64,000 nucleotides of DNA, taken from Cognatilysobacter claricitrinus. GTDB taxonomy: Bacteria > Pseudomonadota > Gammaproteobacteria > Xanthomonadales > Xanthomonadaceae. Location: positions 930,001-994,000 of the forward strand of contig NZ_BAAFZV010000001.1 in assembly GCF_045866565.1 (NCBI RefSeq). The letters are read 5' to 3'. This document shows, piece after piece, positions 34,054-42,985 of this stretch. The position numbers were made by a program, and so were the translations under genes. Every line of letters begins with the position of its first letter. Positions within the stretch are counted from its first letter, which is position 1. The notes under the pieces are model-generated. The model searched no databases and was not told the DNA's origin. It was given only the letters and a program-made list of their open reading frames with translations.

Positions 34054-35390
34054 GGCGTGTCCTGCAGCGTGTCGCCGTCGAAGCCGGCACGTGCATGGCG
34101 GCGACGCGCGCGCCAGTCGCGCAGCGCGGTCCGCCACATGCCCATCGCGTTCAACGCATAGATGACGCGGAAGATGCGCAGCCGCCACACCACCGGGCGC
34201 GCGTTGAACACGTCGCCGGCGAGCATCGACACCACCGCGCGCTCGACGCCCCAGACGTCGCGTGGATTCGCGAACAGGTGCTTCATCGTCGGCGAGGTGA
34301 AGCGGTAGATGAACCACTTGAACTCGTCGATACCGCCGTCGAACTGCTTCTGAAGCGCGCGGAAGATCGACGCTTCGCGCGCGGGCTCGCGCAGCACGGC
34401 GTCGACCGCCTTCGCGCCCTGTTCCGCGCTGTGCATCGCCAGATAGACGCCGGACGAGAACATCGGGTCGACGAACGCGTACGCATCGCCGACCAGCAGC
34501 CAGCCGGGGCCGTGCATGCGCGTGCATTCGTAGGCGTAGTTGCCGGTGGCGTGCACGGACGCCACGCGTGCCGCGCCGGCCATGCGCTCGGCCGCCTCGG
34601 GCACCGACATGATCGTGCGCATCAGGAACGCTTCGCTGTCGCCGCCGCGTTCCTTCAGGTACTCGGGCGAGCACACCGCGCCGATGCTCATGACGTCGCC
34701 GCGCAACGGGATGAACCACATCCAGCCGTGCGCGTGGCGGTAGACGGTGATGTTGCCGGCGTCCTCGCCGTCGCGACGGACCACGCCGCGGTAGTGGCTG
34801 AAGACGGCGGCGGACTGGTGCCTGTCGTTGCGCTTCTTGAGCTTGAGCGCGCCGCCGACCAGGGTGTCGCGACCGGTGGCGTCGACCAGCAGGCGGGGGC
34901 GCAGCGCATAGTCGCCGTCCGGGCCCGTCGCCAGCACGCGGGCGGGGCGGCCGTCGGCGTCGAACTCGACCTTGCTTGCCCTGGTGCGTTCGCGCGCATC
35001 GACACCCGCCTCGCGCGCGTGTTCGAACAGCAGCTGGTCGAACTCCTCGCGCTTCACCTGGAAGGCGAAATCGCTCGACCCGCGCAGCGCGTGGTCGAAG
35101 TGGAAGACGTTGTAGCGGCCGCCGTCGGTGGGGAAGTCGGCACCGCGCTTGAGCACGCCGATCTCGCGCACCTTCTCGAGTACGCCGAGGCGCTCCAGGA
35201 TGGGCATGTTCATCGGCAGCAGGGATTCGCCGATGTGGAAACGCGGGTGTTCGGCCTTCTCCAGCATCACCACCGACCACCCGGACCGGGCCAGGAGCGT
35301 GGCCACCGTACTGCCTGCCGGGCCCCCGCCCACCACCAGCACATCACACGCCTCGGGGGCATCGATGGCAGAATTTCGACCTTCACTCAT
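34050..35390 (-). CDS. FAD-dependent halogenase-like oxidoreductase (aryl-polyene locus, first)
   Basis: The protein has 446 residues. The dinucleotide fold GGGPAG is at 21-26, GES at 54-56, and the halogenase-type WxWxIP motif at 223-228 (WMWFIP). A late FAD motif is in GDAYAFVDPMFSSG. The catalytic lysine that in tryptophan halogenases lies ten residues into the GEAT segment is proline 63 here, so it is not a standard halogenase; a desaturase/hydroxylase-like or phenol-type halogenase role is possible. Located between the divergent ACP gene and chorismatase. Confidence 0.8.
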   Translation of the reverse strand: MSEGRNSAIDAPEACDVLVVGGGPAGSTVATLLARSGWSVVMLEKAEHPRFHIGESLLPMNMPILERLGVLEKVREIGVLKRGADFPTDGGRYNVFHFDHALRGSSDFAFQVKREEFDQLLFEHAREAGVDARERTRASKVEFDADGRPARVLATGPDGDYALRPRLLVDATGRDTLVGGALKLKKRNDRHQSAAVFSHYRGVVRRDGEDAGNITVYRHAHGWMWFIPLRGDVMSIGAVCSPEYLKERGGDSEAFLMRTIMSVPEAAERMAGAARVASVHATGNYAYECTRMHGPGWLLVGDAYAFVDPMFSSGVYLAMHSAEQGAKAVDAVLREPAREASIFRALQKQFDGGIDEFKWFIYRFTSPTMKHLFANPRDVWGVERAVVSMLAGDVFNARPVVWRLRIFRVIYALNAMGMWRTALRDWRARRRHARAGFDGDTLQDTP

Positions 35391-35397
35391 GCCACGG

Positions 35398-35403
35398 ATG
35401 ATA
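35398..35403 (-). promoter_or_regulatory. -10 box of first flavoprotein gene, near-leaderless
   Basis: TATCAT on the minus strand, seven bases before the ATG at 35390. The expected transcript begins at or one base before the start codon. Confidence 0.4.
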
Positions 35404-35429
35404 CCGGGGGCGCCGGGCCGGACGGAGAA

Positions 35430-35478
35430 TGAACCGTTCACGGCTTGCGGTCGCGCCACGGTCGTCGGATCGTGGCGC
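35430..35478. promoter_or_regulatory. two dyads in the divergent control region of the pigment locus
   Basis: A perfect palindrome TGAACCGTTCA (35430-35440) and a perfect 8-bp inverted repeat GCGCCACG-N10-CGTGGCGC (35453-35460 and 35471-35478). Both lie in the 110 bases between the flavoprotein and ACP genes. They are candidate operators controlling both arms of the locus. Confidence 0.5.
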
Positions 35479-35500
35479 CCCAGGATTGCCGGAAGACCCG

Positions 35501-35770
35501 ATGTCGAACCAGACCGCCGCCGAAACCGAACTGGCAGAACTGCTCGTTCAAAGCCTCAACCTCGAAGGCGTGAACGCCGCCGACATCGATCCTGCCGCGC
35601 CGCTGTTCGGTGACGGCCTGGGTCTGGACTCCATCGACGCACTCGAACTCGCGCTCGCCATCAGCAAGCGCTACGGCTTCCAGCTGCGCAGCGACAGCGA
35701 CGAGAACCGTCGCATCTTCGGTTCGCTGCGTGCGCTCAGCGAGCACGTCCAGGCGCAGCGCACGGCCTGA
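35501..35770 (+). CDS. xanC: acyl carrier protein
   Basis: The protein has 89 residues of the ACP family. The phosphopantetheine attachment serine is S44 in GLGLDSIDALEL, and the fold is a four-helix bundle. It carries the aryl starter and growing polyene during xanthomonadin-type synthesis. A GGAAG site precedes the ATG. It starts a plus-strand run of seven biosynthesis and export genes. The nearest phosphopantetheinyl transferase in the window is at 6151. Confidence 0.93.
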   Translation: MSNQTAAETELAELLVQSLNLEGVNAADIDPAAPLFGDGLGLDSIDALELALAISKRYGFQLRSDSDENRRIFGSLRALSEHVQAQRTA

Positions 35771-35771
35771 C

Positions 35772-36461
35772 ATGAACATGGCGCTCGCGCGCCTGCTGCT
35801 CAGCGCGGCGTATCCGCTACTCGCGCACGCCGCGAGTGCGGCGCACGATCCGCGCCTCGCCGCACTCGCGCTCCTCGACATCGTCCTGATCGTTCTGGTC
35901 GTTCCGCTCGGCCAGCGCCGCGCGTGGGCGTGGGCGACGGTCGCGCTGTCGGCGCTCGCGCTGTGGTCCGCGCAGAAGACGGTGCCGTTGCCGGTCGCGC
36001 TGCTGCTGCCGCCGGTGGTGTTCCCGTGGCTGGTGGCGTGGTTCTTCGCGCGCACGCTTCGCGCCGGTCGCGTGCCGCTGATCAGCCGCATCGTTGCCGG
36101 CCTCGAAGGCTGCGCGGCCGCCGACCTCGCGCCACCGCTCAAGCGCTACACGCGCAACCTCACGCGGCTGTGGGCGATCGTGCTGCTGTGCATCGGGCTG
36201 GCCAACTGCGTGCTCGGAATCATCGCGGTGCCCGACGGCCTGCTGGTGCGCCTCGGCTACGCGCCGGTGGTGACCGTGCCGCAGATCGTGTGGTCGTGGT
36301 TCGCCAACCTGCTCGACTACGGCGTCGCCGGCCTGCTGATGGCGGTGGAATACGTCGTGCGCATGCGCCTGTTTCCCGATCGTCCGTACAAGTCCCTTTC
36401 CGAATTCATCCGCCGCCTGGGGGCGCTCGGTCCCGCCTTCTGGCGCGACGTGATGCGCTGA
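35772..36461 (+). CDS. COG4648-type integral membrane protein of the pigment locus
   Basis: The protein has 229 residues with six hydrophobic segments. Loops carry conserved-looking KRYTRNLTRLWA and PDRPYKSLSEFIRRL. It matches membrane proteins found beside the ACP in aryl-polyene clusters of xanthomonads. The function is unknown; a role in membrane attachment of the biosynthetic complex is possible. The ATG at 35772 is one base after the ACP stop, with no clear Shine-Dalgarno. Confidence 0.8.
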   Translation: MNMALARLLLSAAYPLLAHAASAAHDPRLAALALLDIVLIVLVVPLGQRRAWAWATVALSALALWSAQKTVPLPVALLLPPVVFPWLVAWFFARTLRAGRVPLISRIVAGLEGCAAADLAPPLKRYTRNLTRLWAIVLLCIGLANCVLGIIAVPDGLLVRLGYAPVVTVPQIVWSWFANLLDYGVAGLLMAVEYVVRMRLFPDRPYKSLSEFIRRLGALGPAFWRDVMR

Positions 36462-36468
36462 GCACGCC

Positions 36469-37239
36469 ATGTCCGCCACGACCGAAACCATCACCCTGTC
36501 CGAACCGTTGCCGCGGCGCGCGGCCTGGCTCGTCTTCAATGCGTTGCAATTCGCATTCACCCTCGCGTGGACGGCGGCGTGCATCAGCGTCGCGCTGGTC
36601 GTCCGCGCGATCACCCGCGGTGCGCGCATTCCGCTGCGCATGGCGTCGTGGCTGTGGGCGCCGGGCCTGCTCGGCGGCGCAGGTGCGCGTGTGGACGTGC
36701 GCGGCGTCGAGAACGTCGACTGGTCGAAACCCTGTGTGCTGGTGGCGACGCACGAATCGGTGATCGACATCTGCGCGCTGTTCCGCGCGGTGCCGGTGCC
36801 GCTGCGCTTCATGCTCAAGCAGGAGATGACGCGCGTGCCGTTCGTGGGCTGGTACGCGAAGGCGATGGGGATGTGCTTCATCGAGCGCGACGGCAATCGC
36901 GCGTCGATGGTGAGGAGCCTGCGCGCGGCCGGCGAGATCGTGAAGGCCGGCCACGTACTGTGCATCTTCCCGGAAGGCACGCGCACCAAGAACGGTCGCG
37001 TCGGCGAGTTCAAGGCGGGCGCGTTCCAGGTCGCGCTGGGCGCCGGCGTGCCGGTGGTGCCGGTGGCGATGACCGGCAGCGGCGCGATCCTGCCGCCCAA
37101 CGGTTTCCGCGTGCGCCCCGGCACGATCCGCCTGCGCATCGGCACGCCGATCCAGCCGGAGGGCCAAGGCGGCGAAGCGCGCGAGCGCCTGGCCGATACC
37201 GCCCGTCAGGCGATCCTCGCGCTGATGGCGCAGGATTGA
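36469..37239 (+). CDS. PlsC-type lysophospholipid acyltransferase (1-acylglycerol-3-phosphate acyltransferase family)
   Basis: The protein has 256 residues. Motif 1 HESVID (H-x4-D) and motif 3 FPEGTRTKNG are present, with a membrane helix near residues 20-45. The family transfers acyl groups to a lysophospholipid or glycerol phosphate. In the aryl-polyene locus it probably attaches the polyene acyl chain or a fatty acid to a lipid carrier, acting at the inner membrane. Gaps to its neighbours are under ten bases. Confidence 0.88.
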   Translation: MSATTETITLSEPLPRRAAWLVFNALQFAFTLAWTAACISVALVVRAITRGARIPLRMASWLWAPGLLGGAGARVDVRGVENVDWSKPCVLVATHESVIDICALFRAVPVPLRFMLKQEMTRVPFVGWYAKAMGMCFIERDGNRASMVRSLRAAGEIVKAGHVLCIFPEGTRTKNGRVGEFKAGAFQVALGAGVPVVPVAMTGSGAILPPNGFRVRPGTIRLRIGTPIQPEGQGGEARERLADTARQAILALMAQD

Positions 37240-37242
37240 TCG

Positions 37243-37530
37243 ATGGACTTCGTCGTCGACGCCACGCATCCGAGCCTGCCCGGGCATTTCCCCGGCAATC
37301 CGATCGTGCCTGGCGTCGTCTTGCTCGACCACGTCGTCGAGGCGATCGAGGCCGCGCACGGCCCGCTCGCGCGCCTGCGCCTGCCGCAGGTGAAGTTCCT
37401 CGAACCGTTGCGTCCCGGCGAACATGCGCGTGTCGAACTTGACGGCGTCGCGCCGCGCTGGCGCTTCCGTGTAATGCGCGATGCGACGCTGCTCGCCAGC
37501 GGCGACGTCGTCGACGGGGACGCGCCGTGA
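37243..37530 (+). CDS. hotdog-fold 3-hydroxyacyl-ACP dehydratase (FabZ-like, short)
   Basis: The protein has 95 residues. It carries the start of the FabA/FabZ catalytic pattern HPSLPGHFPGNPIVPGVVLLD; the histidine of GHFPG and the glutamate equivalent are in the usual places. It probably removes water from a 3-hydroxyacyl-ACP intermediate, together with the other hotdog protein at 41414. The next gene begins inside it (GTGA). Confidence 0.85.
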   Translation: MDFVVDATHPSLPGHFPGNPIVPGVVLLDHVVEAIEAAHGPLARLRLPQVKFLEPLRPGEHARVELDGVAPRWRFRVMRDATLLASGDVVDGDAP

Positions 37531-38498
37531 ACACCGACTGGAAGGAACGGCCGGAAGGTGGCGGCTGGTTCGCGATCTGGCTGATCCGCAACATCGGTCG
37601 CTATGGCGGGCGCAGCATCGCGCGCTCGCTGCTGCATCCGATCACCCTGTACTTCCTGTTGCGGCGACCGTTCGAGCGCGAGGCGTCACGTCGCTTCCTC
37701 ACTCGCGCGCTGGGTCGGCCGGCGACGCTGCACGACGTCGCCACGCACATCCATACGTTCGCATCGACGATCCTCGACCGCGTCTTCCTGCTCAGCGGCG
37801 AGCTCGATCGTTTCGACATCCGCACGACGGGCCTCGACGAACTGCACGAGCCGCTCGACCGCGGGCAGGGCGTGCTGCTGGTCGGCTCGCATCTCGGCAG
37901 CTTCGATGCGATGCGCGTGCTCGGCACGCGGCGTCCGCAGACCAAGATCCGGGTGGTGCTCGACAAGAAGCACAACGTGGCGATGCAGACGCTGCTCGAC
38001 GCGCTGAATCCCGAGCTCGCCGCCAACATCATCGACGCCGGCATGGACGGCCCCTCGGTGCTGCTGGCGATCAAGGACGCGACCGACCAGGGCGCGCTGG
38101 TCGCGCTGCTGGTCGACCGCGCGCAGCCCGGTGCGCCGACGCTGGACGTGCCGTTCATGGGCGGCATCGCATCGCTGCCGACCGCCCCGTGGATGATCGC
38201 CGCCATGCTGCAGCTGCCGGTGTGCGCGGCGTTCGGCCTGTACCGCGGCGGCAACCGCTACGACCTCGATTTCGCCATGTTCAGCGACCGTCTGGTCGCC
38301 GACCGGCATAACCGCGCCGCGGTCATCGCCGACTGCGTGCGCCGCTACGCCGCCATCCTCGAGGATGCCGCGCGCAGGTCGCCGTACAACTGGTTCAACT
38401 TCTTCGACTTCTGGCGCGAGACCGACCATGCCGCGACGTCCACTGCTTCCGCTCCTGCTCCTGGTCCTGACGCCGGCGCTCCACGCCGCGTCGCCTGA
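37527..38498 (+). CDS. LpxL/HtrB-type acyltransferase
   Basis: The protein has 323 residues, GTG start. The catalytic H-x4-D pattern is HLGSFD near residue 127, following a membrane-anchoring N-terminus. The family acylates lipid A, using acyl-ACP. In aryl-polyene loci such enzymes probably move the polyene from the ACP to a glycolipid. The last 71 bases overlap the next gene in another frame, encoding an Ala/Pro-rich tail that may be dispensable. Confidence 0.88.
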   Translation: MNTDWKERPEGGGWFAIWLIRNIGRYGGRSIARSLLHPITLYFLLRRPFEREASRRFLTRALGRPATLHDVATHIHTFASTILDRVFLLSGELDRFDIRTTGLDELHEPLDRGQGVLLVGSHLGSFDAMRVLGTRRPQTKIRVVLDKKHNVAMQTLLDALNPELAANIIDAGMDGPSVLLAIKDATDQGALVALLVDRAQPGAPTLDVPFMGGIASLPTAPWMIAAMLQLPVCAAFGLYRGGNRYDLDFAMFSDRLVADRHNRAAVIADCVRRYAAILEDAARRSPYNWFNFFDFWRETDHAATSTASAPAPGPDAGAPRRVA

Positions 38499-39066
38499 GA
38501 TCGACACCGGCTGGATCCTGTCGAAGCTGGCGCGCCCGGCACCGATGCGCACGCAGTTCCTCGAACTGCGCGGATCGCGACTCTTGAAGACGCCGTTGCG
38601 CATCGCGGGCGAATACGCGCGCCCGACCGACGACACGCTGGTGCGCGAAGTGCGCACGCCGTACGCGGAAACGTCGACCATCCGCGCCGGCAGCGTCACG
38701 ATCAAGCGCGGCACGTCGTCGCATACGTATTCGCTCGATCGCGCGCCGCAACTCGCGGGCTTGCAGTCGAGCTTCGGTGCGCTGCTCAGCGGTGACCGCG
38801 CGCAGCTGGAGCGCGCGTTCAACATCGCCAGCAGCGGCACGCGCGAGCAGTGGACGCTGCACCTGTCGCCGAAGGACGCACGCATGGCGGCCTACGTGCG
38901 CGACATCGCGCTGTACGGCCGCGGCGCGGAACTGCGCTGCATCGAGACGCAGCCGAGCAAGGGCGACCTGCAGCGCACGCTGCTGGCCGGCGCCGCGCAG
39001 TCCGCATCGAGCGTGGCCGACGCCGCATCGCTGGCGATGCTGTGTCGCGGCACCGCGCTGCGATGA
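38428..39066 (+). CDS. LolA-like outer-membrane lipoprotein-carrier protein
   Basis: The protein has 212 residues. A signal peptide (PLLPLLLLVLTPALHA) is followed by a LolA-type half-barrel fold, which shields lipid chains in the periplasm. Features are TGWILSKLARPAP and GEYARPTDDTLVREV. It probably carries the aryl-polyene lipid from the MMPL exporter to the outer membrane. Its start lies 71 bases inside the upstream gene; it overlaps the exporter by four bases. Confidence 0.85.
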   Translation: MPRRPLLPLLLLVLTPALHAASPEIDTGWILSKLARPAPMRTQFLELRGSRLLKTPLRIAGEYARPTDDTLVREVRTPYAETSTIRAGSVTIKRGTSSHTYSLDRAPQLAGLQSSFGALLSGDRAQLERAFNIASSGTREQWTLHLSPKDARMAAYVRDIALYGRGAELRCIETQPSKGDLQRTLLAGAAQSASSVADAASLAMLCRGTALR

Positions 39067-41417
39067 GCAGCGAACCGCGCACGCTCACACCCGCACTTCG
39101 CCTCGTCCTCGCCTTCGTCTGGCTCGCGCTGCTCGGCCTGCTGGGCTGGGCCGCGAGCCGCACGCTGGATCTCGGCGGCGACCTGCGCAAGTTCATGCCG
39201 GCGCCGCAGACGCCGGCGCAGCACCTGTTGATCGACGAACTCGGCGAAGGCCCGGGCTCGCGCCTGCTGCTGCTCGCGATCGACGGCGGCACGTCCGAAC
39301 AGCGCAGCGCGCAGTCGCGCGAACTCGCGGCCACGTTGCGTGGGACCAAGGGCATCGCGCTGGTCGCGAACGGTGATGCCGACCTGTCGGCGATTCCCGA
39401 ACGCCTGCGTCCGTACCGCTATCTGTTGTCGGACGCGCCGTCGAACGGCGGCCTCGGCGCGGCCGCACTCACCGACGAATTGCAGCAGCGCGTCGCCGAC
39501 CTCGGCTCGCCGATGGCGTCGATGATCGAACCGATCATCGAGCGCGATCCGACGCTGGAAATGCTCAAGCTCGCCGAACGCTGGCAGCCGGCCGCGTCGC
39601 CGCAGAAGATCGATGGCGTGTGGATGAGTCGCGACGGCGGGCGCGCGTTGCTCGCCGTGCAGACGACCGCCGCGGGATTCGATCCGAAGGGACAGGAAGC
39701 CGCGGTGGGCGCGATCCGCGCCGCGTTCGACGCGGTGCGCGCGAAGTCGTCGACGCATCTCGTACTGACGGGCCCCGGTGCCTTCGCGGTGGAAGTCGCC
39801 GGGCGCACGCAGCGCGAAGCGAGCCTGATCGGCACCGTCGATTCGATCTGCTTCGTGCTGCTGTTGTGGATCGCGTATCGCTCGTGGAAGGCGCCGCTGC
39901 TGGGTGGGCTGCCACTCGCGACCGCCGGCCTGACGGGCCTCGCCGCGGTCGCGTTCTGCTTCGACGGCGTGCACGGCATCACCGTGGCGTTCGGCTTCAC
40001 CCTGATCGGCGTCGCGCAGGACTATCCGATCCATCTGTTCAGTCACCAGCGTCCCGGGCTGTCGCCGTGGGCCAGCGCGAAGGCGCTGTGGCCGACGCTC
40101 GGCACCGGCGTCGCGTCGACCTGCATCGCGTACATGACGTTCCTCGTCTCCGGCGTCGACGGCCTGCGCCAGCTCGCGGTGTTCACGGTGGTGGGCCTCG
40201 GCAGCGCCGCGCTCGCTGCGCGCTTCCTGCTGCCGGGCCTGATCGATCCCGCGCCGCGCGATGTCGCCACGTCGCCGCGTCTGCGTTCATGGTGGGCGCG
40301 CATCGAACGCTGGCCGCGCCTCGGCGTAGTCGCCGGCCTCGTCGTCGCCGCGCTCGCGATCGCCGGCATGGCGTTCGCGCCCGGCCGATTCTGGGAAAAC
40401 GACCTGTCGCGCCTCACGCCGGTGCCCGCGGCGTCGCTGCAGCAGGATTCGCAGCTGCGTAACGAACTGGGCGCGCCCGACGTGCGCTACCTGGTCACGC
40501 TGCAGGGCGGCGACGTCGAATCCGTGCTGCAGCAAAGCGAACGGCTGGTGCCGGTGCTCGATCGCCTGCGCGCGCAGCACGCGATCGCCGGCTACGACCT
40601 TGCCGCGCGCTACATGCCCAGCGCGGCGACCCAGCGCGCGCGCCAGCAGCGCCTGCCGGACGACGCGACGCTGCGTCGCGACCTCGACACCGCGCTCGCG
40701 TCCACGCCGTTCCTGCCCGATGCCTTCGACGGCTTCGTCGCCGATGTCGCCACCGCGCGCACAGCAAAACCACTCGCACCGCGCGACCTCGCCGGCACGC
40801 CGCTTGCGAGTGGCGTCGACGGCCTGCTGTTGCAGCGCCCCGACCGCACGACCGCGCTTGTCACGCTGACCGGCCTCACCGATCCGGCGACCGTCGCCAC
40901 CGCGCTTCGCGGCAGCGGTGCGCAGCTGATGGATCTGAAGGACGCCTCGGAATCGCTGGTCGCCGCCTATCGCGGCCGCGTGCTGTGGGCGCTGGCGCTC
41001 GCCGGCGTGCTGCTCATCGCCACTGTGTTCATTGCGCTGCGTTCGCCGCGTCGCGTCCTGCGCGTGCTCGCGCCGATGGCGCTGACCACGCTGCTGATCC
41101 TCGCGGTGCTGCGCCTGGCCGGTGTCGAGCTCAACCTGTTCCACCTGGTCGCGCTGATCCTCGCCGCCGGCCTCGGCCTCGACTACGCGCTGTTCTTCGA
41201 CCACGCCGGCGACGACTACGACGAACAGGTGCGCGCGCTGCACGCCATCATCGTGTGTTCGCTGACGACGCTGCTGGTGTTCCTGCTGCTCGGCCTGTCG
41301 ACGATACCCGTCCTGCGTGCGATCGGCCTGCCGGTCGCGCTGGGCGTGGCGTCGAACTTCGTGCTCGCGCTGCTGATCGTGCGACACGACAGCGTGCCGA
41401 ACGAGCGCGCCGCATGA
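39063..41417 (+). CDS. MMPL/RND family lipid exporter
   Basis: The protein has 784 residues with about twelve membrane helices, in two repeats each having one helix, a periplasmic loop and five helices. It begins with a helix near 15-37 and has a large loop to about 260; the conserved GVAQDYPIHLFSH and GLGLDYALFFDH segments hold proton-relay residues. The family moves lipids across the inner membrane. It sits between LolA-like and dehydratase genes, with four-base overlaps, so it is the likely exporter of aryl-polyene lipids. Confidence 0.92.
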   Translation: MSSEPRTLTPALRLVLAFVWLALLGLLGWAASRTLDLGGDLRKFMPAPQTPAQHLLIDELGEGPGSRLLLLAIDGGTSEQRSAQSRELAATLRGTKGIALVANGDADLSAIPERLRPYRYLLSDAPSNGGLGAAALTDELQQRVADLGSPMASMIEPIIERDPTLEMLKLAERWQPAASPQKIDGVWMSRDGGRALLAVQTTAAGFDPKGQEAAVGAIRAAFDAVRAKSSTHLVLTGPGAFAVEVAGRTQREASLIGTVDSICFVLLLWIAYRSWKAPLLGGLPLATAGLTGLAAVAFCFDGVHGITVAFGFTLIGVAQDYPIHLFSHQRPGLSPWASAKALWPTLGTGVASTCIAYMTFLVSGVDGLRQLAVFTVVGLGSAALAARFLLPGLIDPAPRDVATSPRLRSWWARIERWPRLGVVAGLVVAALAIAGMAFAPGRFWENDLSRLTPVPAASLQQDSQLRNELGAPDVRYLVTLQGGDVESVLQQSERLVPVLDRLRAQHAIAGYDLAARYMPSAATQRARQQRLPDDATLRRDLDTALASTPFLPDAFDGFVADVATARTAKPLAPRDLAGTPLASGVDGLLLQRPDRTTALVTLTGLTDPATVATALRGSGAQLMDLKDASESLVAAYRGRVLWALALAGVLLIATVFIALRSPRRVLRVLAPMALTTLLILAVLRLAGVELNLFHLVALILAAGLGLDYALFFDHAGDDYDEQVRALHAIIVCSLTTLLVFLLLGLSTIPVLRAIGLPVALGVASNFVLALLIVRHDSVPNERAA

Positions 41418-41857
41418 GCGCGTTGCCGGCCAGTCGCGAAGAAATCGCGCGCCTCGTGCCGCACCAGGGCCGCATGTGCCTGTGGCAGCGCGTGCTCGAC
41501 GCTGACGGGCAGCGCATCCGCCTGCAGGCGTTCGACCATGCCGACATCGACCATCCGCTCCGCCATCGCGACCGTCTGAGCGCGGTGCACCTGTGCGAAT
41601 ACGGTGCACAGGCGATGGCCGTGCATGGCGGGCTGCGCGTGCAGGCGTCGGGGGCGACGCCGCGCCCCGGCCTGCTGGTCGCGTTGCGCGGCGTCGTGTT
41701 GCATCGCGACCGCATCGACGATCTCGACGGCGCGATCGAGGGCGAAGCCGAAGTGCTGGTCGAAAGCGACACCGGTGCGCAGTACGCGTTCGTCATCCGC
41801 CATGCCGGCGAGGTGATCGCCGAAGGCCGCGCGGCGGTGATCCACCCGTCGATGTAA
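41414..41857 (+). CDS. hotdog-fold 3-hydroxyacyl-ACP dehydratase (ApeP/FabA-like)
   Basis: The protein has 147 residues. The N-terminal PHQGRMCLWQRV and central LCEYGAQAMAVHGGLR match the ApeP-type dehydratases of aryl-polyene clusters; the EYGAQAMA glutamate is the predicted acid. It probably dehydrates intermediates of the growing polyene. It ends the ACP-led plus-strand run; a minus-strand gene follows after 22 bases. Confidence 0.88.
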   Translation: MSALPASREEIARLVPHQGRMCLWQRVLDADGQRIRLQAFDHADIDHPLRHRDRLSAVHLCEYGAQAMAVHGGLRVQASGATPRPGLLVALRGVVLHRDRIDDLDGAIEGEAEVLVESDTGAQYAFVIRHAGEVIAEGRAAVIHPSM

Positions 41858-41879
41858 CGCGGCGCGCCGCGCTGCGACG

Positions 41880-42836
41880 TCAGTGCCGCGCCTGCATCAC
41901 CGGTTCGGCCATGGTGTCGCGCAGCTCCACGCGTTGGGTCTTGCGAAGGCTCAGTTCCTCGTCCGCACGCTGGAATACCTCGAGCGGGTTTTCACTCGAC
42001 GAGGCGCTGGTTGCCGCCACCGCGATCGCATCGGTGCCGAGCATCGCCGCCGACGTGTTGCCGACGCGCTCGATCGCGCGCAGGCGTTCGGGCGTCACCT
42101 CGCCGTTGAGCGTGAGCACCAGCTCCGGCGCACCGCTAACGCGATTGAGCGCTTCGCCCGGTTCGAGCAGGCGCTCGAGCGCATGGCTGCATTGCTGCAG
42201 CGTCTGTTCGACCGCGCGATGCCCGCGTTGCGCGACCACGCTCGAATAACCCTGCAGCTCGACGATCGCGACCGAATAGGGCGTCGACGCCGCAGGCGCG
42301 GGCGCCTCGTGCGCGTCAGCGTTCGCCGGCACCTGCAGCGCCACTGCGCGCTGCGCTTCGAGCAGCTGCCGGCGCGACTCGAGCAGGTTCATGGTGATAC
42401 GCGCGAGCGCGGCCAGCGCTTCGCGCTGCGACGCGTCGAGATGGCGCGGCTTGTGGTCGATCACGCACACCGTACCGACCGCGGTGCCGTTGGGCGTGAC
42501 CAGCGGCATGCCGGCGTAGAAGCGGATGCCGAGGCCGCCGGTGACATCAGGGTTGTTCGCGAAGCGCGGATCGGCAGTGGCGTCCGGCACTTCCAGCAGC
42601 AGCTCCGGCTCGCGCACCGCGTGGTCGCAGAAGGCGACATCGCGCGAGGTCTCGGTCGATTCGATGCCGATGCGCGACTTGAACCACTGACGGTCGCGGT
42701 CGATCAGCGACATCGTCGCCACTGGCGCATCGCACAGGCGCGCGGCCAGCCGCACGATGTCGTCGTACGCGGCTTCCGGCAGCGAATCGACGATGCGGTA
42801 GGTATCGAGGTCACGCTGGCGTTGGCGTTCGGACAT
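41880..42836 (-). CDS. GAF domain protein with degenerate GGDEF domain
   Basis: The protein has 318 residues. Residues 15-160 form a GAF domain (FCDHAVREPELL and FYAGMPLVTPNG). Residues 185-300 follow the layout of a GGDEF domain: AIVELQGYSSVV in place of the metal strand, SGAPELVL (234-241) in place of GGDEF, and ADEELSLRK (291-299) where active enzymes have ADxALYxAK. All catalytic residues are lost, so it should not make cyclic di-GMP and may sense or bind a nucleotide. It lies inside the pigment locus, transcribed against it. Confidence 0.8.
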   Translation of the reverse strand: MSERQRQRDLDTYRIVDSLPEAAYDDIVRLAARLCDAPVATMSLIDRDRQWFKSRIGIESTETSRDVAFCDHAVREPELLLEVPDATADPRFANNPDVTGGLGIRFYAGMPLVTPNGTAVGTVCVIDHKPRHLDASQREALAALARITMNLLESRRQLLEAQRAVALQVPANADAHEAPAPAASTPYSVAIVELQGYSSVVAQRGHRAVEQTLQQCSHALERLLEPGEALNRVSGAPELVLTLNGEVTPERLRAIERVGNTSAAMLGTDAIAVAATSASSSENPLEVFQRADEELSLRKTQRVELRDTMAEPVMQARH

Positions 42837-42866
42837 GCAGGGTCTCCACGACGCATACCCCATTGT

Positions 42867-42902
42867 CGAAAACCCGCGTGCAGGCGCAATGGGCGAAAAC
42901 CC
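42867..42902. repeat. paired direct repeat in the GAF/fabG divergent region
   Basis: CGAAAACCC occurs at 42867-42875 and again at 42894-42902, 27 bases apart (start to start). An AATGGG/CCCATT dyad surrounds the second copy (42888-42893 and 42902-42907). It is a possible regulator site between the divergent genes. Confidence 0.35.
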
Positions 42903-42985
42903 CCATTCGCTGCCCGCAATTCAGGAAACGCGACGGCCGCCACGCCCTGCGCCACAATGACGCCGGATTCACACGGGCTTAGCGG

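Noticed and set aside
34050..35390. Geranylgeranyl reductase instead of halogenase-like enzyme
   Set aside because: The fold is shared, but the WxWxIP motif and pigment-locus context favour the halogenase-like branch. Kept only as a possible alternative reaction.
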